Source of the DNA: Vicinamibacterales bacterium | GTDB taxonomy: Bacteria > Acidobacteriota > Vicinamibacteria > Vicinamibacterales > JAKQTR01 | DNA length: 64,000 bases | Direction of reading: 5' to 3' | NCBI GenBank assembly: GCA_025456345.1 | Contig: JALOKU010000009.1 | Coordinates: 1-64,000 of the forward strand | In this document: positions 63,031 to 64,000 of the stretch, piece by piece | Position numbering within the stretch: the stretch's first letter is position 1 | Layout of the letters: each line of letters opens with the position of its first letter | Translations under genes and position numbers: made by a program | The notes under the pieces: model-generated | What the model was told of the DNA's origin: nothing | The model's input: the letters and a program-made list of their open reading frames with translations, nothing else | The model's database searches: none

Positions 63031-63879
63031 CTAATTCAGGATCGCGAAGACAATCAAGGCGACCATCAGCAGGCCGAGGACGACGGCGATGCCGCCGGCC
63101 GTGCGGCCGAGGCGGTACACCCAGCGCGGCGCCGCCGCGCTGGCCAGATCGTCGATGCGACCCGTCCGCGTCAGGCGGGCGAACTCCTCCGGGCGCTCCT
63201 CCTCCATTTCCTTCAGCGTCACGCGGCCCGTGAACATCACCGAGTCCATCGGGAACTTCTCCGGCCTGAGGTGCCCGGTGAAGAAGTGGAACGTGAAGAT
63301 GAACACGACGGCGAGCAGCGCTTCTTCGCCGTGGACGAGCGCGGCGATGTTGAAGACCCAGCCCGGCACCACGTGCGCGAACGTCTCGGGCAGCCAGAGG
63401 ATGAGGCCGGAGCCGCCGATGATCCCCATCCCCCAGAAGACCGCCCAGTAGTCGAACTTCTCCCAGTAAGTAAAGTGATCGAAGCGCGGGTGCGGGCCAG
63501 CGCCCACGAACCAGCGGATGTGGGCGATCATTTCGAAGAAGTCGCGCGGCTGGGGCACCATCGAGTTCGGCCCCCACAGGATGCCGAGGTCCTTCTGGCC
63601 GAACAGCCGGCGGAAGATCCGGCTCAGGTGAAGCACGAACACGGTGATCATCACCACGGCACAGATGCGGTGGACAATCCCCGCGCTGCGGAACCCGCCG
63701 AAGAACCGTACGAGCGTCGCCGCCCACTCCTGGTGGCTGAACAGCAGCGGCAGGCCGGTGAAGGCCAGTCCCAGGAAGCTGAACATCAGGAATCCGTGCA
63801 GGAGCCGCTCTTCCCGGCCGAACCTCCGGTAGTGCGTATGGGCGGCCAATCGGCCGCCCTCCGGGACCTCCACGTTCAT
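63031..63879 (-). CDS. membrane cytochrome b subunit (formate dehydrogenase gamma-like)
   Basis: 282 residues with four helices and candidate haem-ligand His in LLHGFLMF, AGIVHRICAVV, VLHLSRIF and LVHGEEALLAVVFIFTFHFF. The layout matches the Ni/Fe-hydrogenase or formate dehydrogenase cytochrome b family. The start 63879 (MNVEVPEG) overlaps the stop of the gene upstream (ATGA); the track's 63960 lies inside it. It is 25 bases before the NapC-like gene and should exchange electrons with the quinone pool. Confidence 0.88.
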   Translation of the reverse strand: MNVEVPEGGRLAAHTHYRRFGREERLLHGFLMFSFLGLAFTGLPLLFSHQEWAATLVRFFGGFRSAGIVHRICAVVMITVFVLHLSRIFRRLFGQKDLGILWGPNSMVPQPRDFFEMIAHIRWFVGAGPHPRFDHFTYWEKFDYWAVFWGMGIIGGSGLILWLPETFAHVVPGWVFNIAALVHGEEALLAVVFIFTFHFFTGHLRPEKFPMDSVMFTGRVTLKEMEEERPEEFARLTRTGRIDDLASAAAPRWVYRLGRTAGGIAVVLGLLMVALIVFAILN

Positions 63880-64000
63880 TCGCCGTCCTCCGTCGCGTCG
63901 TCGTTCCTGGGGCGGCGCCATGCCCCGGCCGCCTTGAGCTGCACACTCCGCCCGAGCCACAGCACCGTGAGCAGGCCGAAGAACGAGAACACGCCCACCA
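63876..64000 (-). CDS. C-terminal end of a membrane protein (5' part outside window)
   Basis: The window edge cuts this gene. The last 40 codons read as one hydrophobic helix (VFSFFGLLTVLWLG) followed by a charged tail, ending at TGA that overlaps the cytochrome b start. Given the locus it may be another electron-transfer subunit, but nothing diagnostic is in view. Confidence 0.7.
   Translation of the reverse strand, partial: VGVFSFFGLLTVLWLGRSVQLKAAGAWRRPRNDDATEDGE

Overview
This is a GC-rich chromosomal window of about 64 kb with tightly packed genes. Stop/start overlaps (ATGA, GTGA) are common, and I saw no tRNA, rRNA, phage or insertion sequence. The gene mix fits an uncultured acidobacterium, perhaps of the Vicinamibacteria: ferredoxin-linked 2-oxoacid oxidoreductases, an NfnAB-type transhydrogenase, multihaem cytochromes, long efflux operons and many small secreted proteins. 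The taxonomic call is inferred from gene content only.

Left part (1-25 kb): the 3' end of a DEAD-box helicase; a membrane protein; a leftward cluster of NTPase, aldo/keto reductase, membrane dipeptidase and a peroxiredoxin whose peroxidatic residue is encoded by in-frame TGA (selenocysteine); a YdjM-like hydrolase; an ABC-2 type exporter; an acyltransferase-ACP-acyl-ligase fusion; a galactokinase-like kinase with a sugar nucleotidyltransferase; a giant single-chain acyl-CoA carboxylase laid out like the eukaryotic enzyme; a 2-oxoacid:ferredoxin oxidoreductase (two subunits); and a ROK sugar kinase.

Middle (25-48 kb): a zinc-ribbon protein, PlsC, NfnAB, YqgE, IspH, then one rightward efflux block (Spy-like, TolC, RND adaptor, RND pump, MacA-like adaptor with a long disordered insert, MacB ATPase and permease, secreted protein). 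A leftward block follows with a nitrilase-family enzyme, FolK, a possible ferritin-like protein, a DksA/TraR protein and a tesA-ybbA-ybbP type cluster.

Right part (48-64 kb): pyruvate:ferredoxin oxidoreductase with a dihydroorotate-dehydrogenase-like partner; nine perfect tandem GCTAGGG heptamers; an ECF sigma/anti-sigma pair; a DUF302 gene followed by a 52-residue membrane protein that I read as a second selenoprotein (TGA plus hairpin); hemerythrin; feoAB with a palindrome at its predicted transcription start; and a leftward electron-transfer locus (membrane protein tail, cytochrome b, six-haem NapC-like cytochrome, decahaem MtrA/DmsE-like cytochrome with a frameshift in haem motif 8, MtrB/PioB-like barrel).

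The strongest new observations are the two TGA-containing genes, both missed or truncated by the ORF track and both carrying a bacterial SECIS-like hairpin at the expected distance. The electron conduit beside ferrous-iron uptake and the eukaryote-like carboxylase come next.
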